Positions 22,466 to 23,712 of a stretch of DNA of 23,712 nt are shown here, piece after piece. The position numbers and the translations under genes are program-made. A model generated the notes under the pieces. The model saw only the letters and a program-made list of their open reading frames with translations. It was not told the origin of the DNA and did not search any database. This DNA comes from Pseudomonadota bacterium. Lineage in GTDB: Bacteria > Pseudomonadota > Gammaproteobacteria > Xanthomonadales > Xanthomonadaceae. The stretch's first letter is position 1. Each line of letters begins with the position of its first letter. The stretch covers positions 1 to 23,712 of the forward strand of contig JAEWZE010000086.1 of NCBI GenBank assembly GCA_023395465.1, written 5' to 3'.

Positions 22466-22531
22466 GGGGATTCGGAAAAGCCGTGACCCGGGGCGCTGCT
22501 TCGCGTCCCGGATACGGAATCCCGGATCCCC
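22466..22531. repeat. Nested inverted repeat between glyA and nrdR
   Basis: Outer arms GGGGATTCGG (22466-22475) and CCGGATCCCC (22522-22531) pair with one mismatch. Inside, CCGGGGCGC-TGCTTC-GCGTCCCGG forms a 9-bp stem with one wobble or mismatch. The GATTGGGGATTCGG and GGAATCCC wording resembles short dispersed intergenic repeats common in xanthomonad genomes; that comparison is from memory. It fills most of the 99-base gap between the glyA stop and the nrdR start. No U-run makes it a classic terminator. Confidence 0.5.
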
Positions 22532-22536
22532 GCATC

Positions 22537-23712
22537 TCAACCATAGACCGGGAACTGCCGGCACTGCCGCGTGACGCTGTCGCGCACGCGTGCCAGCACC
22601 GCCTCGTCCTGCGGCGCGTCGAGCACGTCGCAGATCCAGTTGGCCAGGTCGATGCAGTCCTGCTCGCCATAGCCGCGGGTGGTGACCGCCGGCGTACCGA
22701 TGCGCAGGCCCGAAGTGACGAAGGGCTTCTGCGGATCGTTGGGGACCGCGTTCTTGTTGACCGTGATGTGCGCCTTGCCCAGCGCTTCCTCGGCCGCCTT
22801 GCCGGTGATCGGCTTGCCGATCATGTCGACCAGCATCAGGTGGTTCTCGGTGCCGCCGGAGACGATCTTGTAGCCACGCTCGATGATTGTCCGGGCCATC
22901 GCCTGCGCGTTCCTGACGACCTGCGCCTGGTAGGCCTTGAACTCCGGCTCCAGCGCCTCCTTGAAGGCGACGGCCTTGGCGGCGATGACGTGCATCAGCG
23001 GCCCGCCCTGGATGCCGGGGAACACGATCGACTGCAGCTTCTTGGTGATCTCGTCGAACTGCTCGCCGGCGCCCTCCTTCGAGGCGACGATGATGCCGCC
23101 GCGCGGGCCGCGCAGGGTCTTGTGCGTAGTCGAGGTGACCACGTGCGCATGCGGCACCGGGTTGGGATACACGCCCGCGGCGACCAGGCCGGCCACGTGC
23201 GCCATGTCGACGAAAAGCAGCGCGCCGACCTTGTCGGCGATGGCGCGGAAACGCGCCCAGTCGATCTTCTGCGAATAGGCGCTGAAGCCGGCGACCACCA
23301 TCTTCGGCCTGTGCTCGAGCGCCAGCTTCTCGACCTGGTCGTAGTCGATCAGGCCGGCGTCGTTCACGCCGTACTGCACCGCGTTGAACAGCTTGCCCGA
23401 GGCGTTGACCTTGGCGCCGTGGGTGAGATGGCCACCGTGCGCCAGCGACATCCCGAGAATGGTGTCGCCGGGCTGCAGCAGCGCGAAGTACACCGCCTGG
23501 TTGGCCTGCGAGCCCGAATGCGGCTGCACGTTGCCGTAGTCGGCGCCGAACAGCGCCTTGAGCCGGTCGATGGCGAGCTGCTCCGCCACGTCGACGTATT
23601 CGCAACCGCCGTAGTAGCGCTTGCCCGGGTAGCCTTCGGCGTACTTGTTGGTCAGCTGGCTGCCCTGCGCCTCCATCACCCGCGGGCTGGCGTAGTTTTC
23701 CGACGCGATCAG
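22537..23712 (-). CDS. glyA: Serine hydroxymethyltransferase GlyA (5' end cut by window)
   Basis: GlyA interconverts serine and glycine while charging tetrahydrofolate with a one-carbon unit, using pyridoxal phosphate. The visible 391 residues start within the family's N-terminal LIASENYASPRVMEAQGSQL and run to a normal stop. Motifs include KYAEGYPGKRYYGGCEYVD, HSGSQANQAVY, MSLAHGGHLTHG, FVDMAHVAGLVAAG and the PLP-lysine motif STTHKTLRGPRGG. E. coli GlyA has 417 residues, so about 26-32 N-terminal residues lie beyond 23712. The frame is open to the window edge. It is followed by nrdR, a common order in gammaproteobacteria. Confidence 0.97.
   Translation of the reverse strand: MIASENYASPRVMEAQGSQLTNKYAEGYPGKRYYGGCEYVDVAEQLAIDRLKALFGADYGNVQPHSGSQANQAVYFALLQPGDTILGMSLAHGGHLTHGAKVNASGKLFNAVQYGVNDAGLIDYDQVEKLALEHRPKMVVAGFSAYSQKIDWARFRAIADKVGALLFVDMAHVAGLVAAGVYPNPVPHAHVVTSTTHKTLRGPRGGIIVASKEGAGEQFDEITKKLQSIVFPGIQGGPLMHVIAAKAVAFKEALEPEFKAYQAQVVRNAQAMARTIIERGYKIVSGGTENHLMLVDMIGKPITGKAAEEALGKAHITVNKNAVPNDPQKPFVTSGLRIGTPAVTTRGYGEQDCIDLANWICDVLDAPQDEAVLARVRDSVTRQCRQFPVYG

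Overview
The window is about 70% G+C or higher and carries a dense, almost fully coding chromosomal segment. Gene content, gene order and protein sequence point to a gammaproteobacterium of the Xanthomonadaceae/Lysobacteraceae (Lysobacter, Luteimonas, Pseudoxanthomonas or a close relative). I infer this from the MurC, MraY and FtsW sequences, from rnpB lying just upstream of mraZ, and from the meso-diaminopimelate-type MurE. No mobile element, tRNA, rRNA or CRISPR array was seen.

Positions 1-10330 hold the start of the division and cell-wall (dcw) cluster, read on the minus strand: mraZ, rsmH, ftsL, ftsI, murE, murF, mraY, ftsW, then murC running off the left edge. Adjacent genes overlap by 1-11 bases, mostly as ATGA or GTGA, so this looks like one translationally coupled operon. 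It makes UDP-MurNAc-pentapeptide and lipid I, and supplies the SEDS polymerase (FtsW) and transpeptidase (FtsI) for the septum. murG, usually between ftsW and murC, is missing there. Upstream of mraZ are a sigma70-like promoter, four 5-base repeats at 10-bp spacing that fit a MraZ operator, and a perfect DnaA box.

Positions 10659-11012 encode RNase P RNA (rnpB, minus), preceded by rsmI (minus). A plus-strand trio follows (11960-14709): a short LpoA/LppC-type lipoprotein, a YraN-family protein and a MalY/PatB-type C-S lyase.

Positions 14725-21792 are minus strand and centre on riboflavin synthesis. In transcription order they are ribD, a SAM methyltransferase, a Gfo/Idh/MocA oxidoreductase, an FMN riboswitch, ribE (riboflavin synthase), a RibB fused to a degenerate RibA-like domain (ribBX type), ribH, nusB and thiL. 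The rib genes supply FMN/FAD, nusB transcription antitermination, and thiL the last step of thiamine diphosphate synthesis. Upstream lie nrdR and a 5'-truncated glyA that runs off the right edge.

I found no clearly new system. The observations most worth a second look are the missing murG, the control region before mraZ, the metal-less RibA-like domain, the two-gene insertion between ribD and the riboswitch, the single-domain LpoA homologue, and several strong unexplained inverted repeats in the few intergenic gaps.
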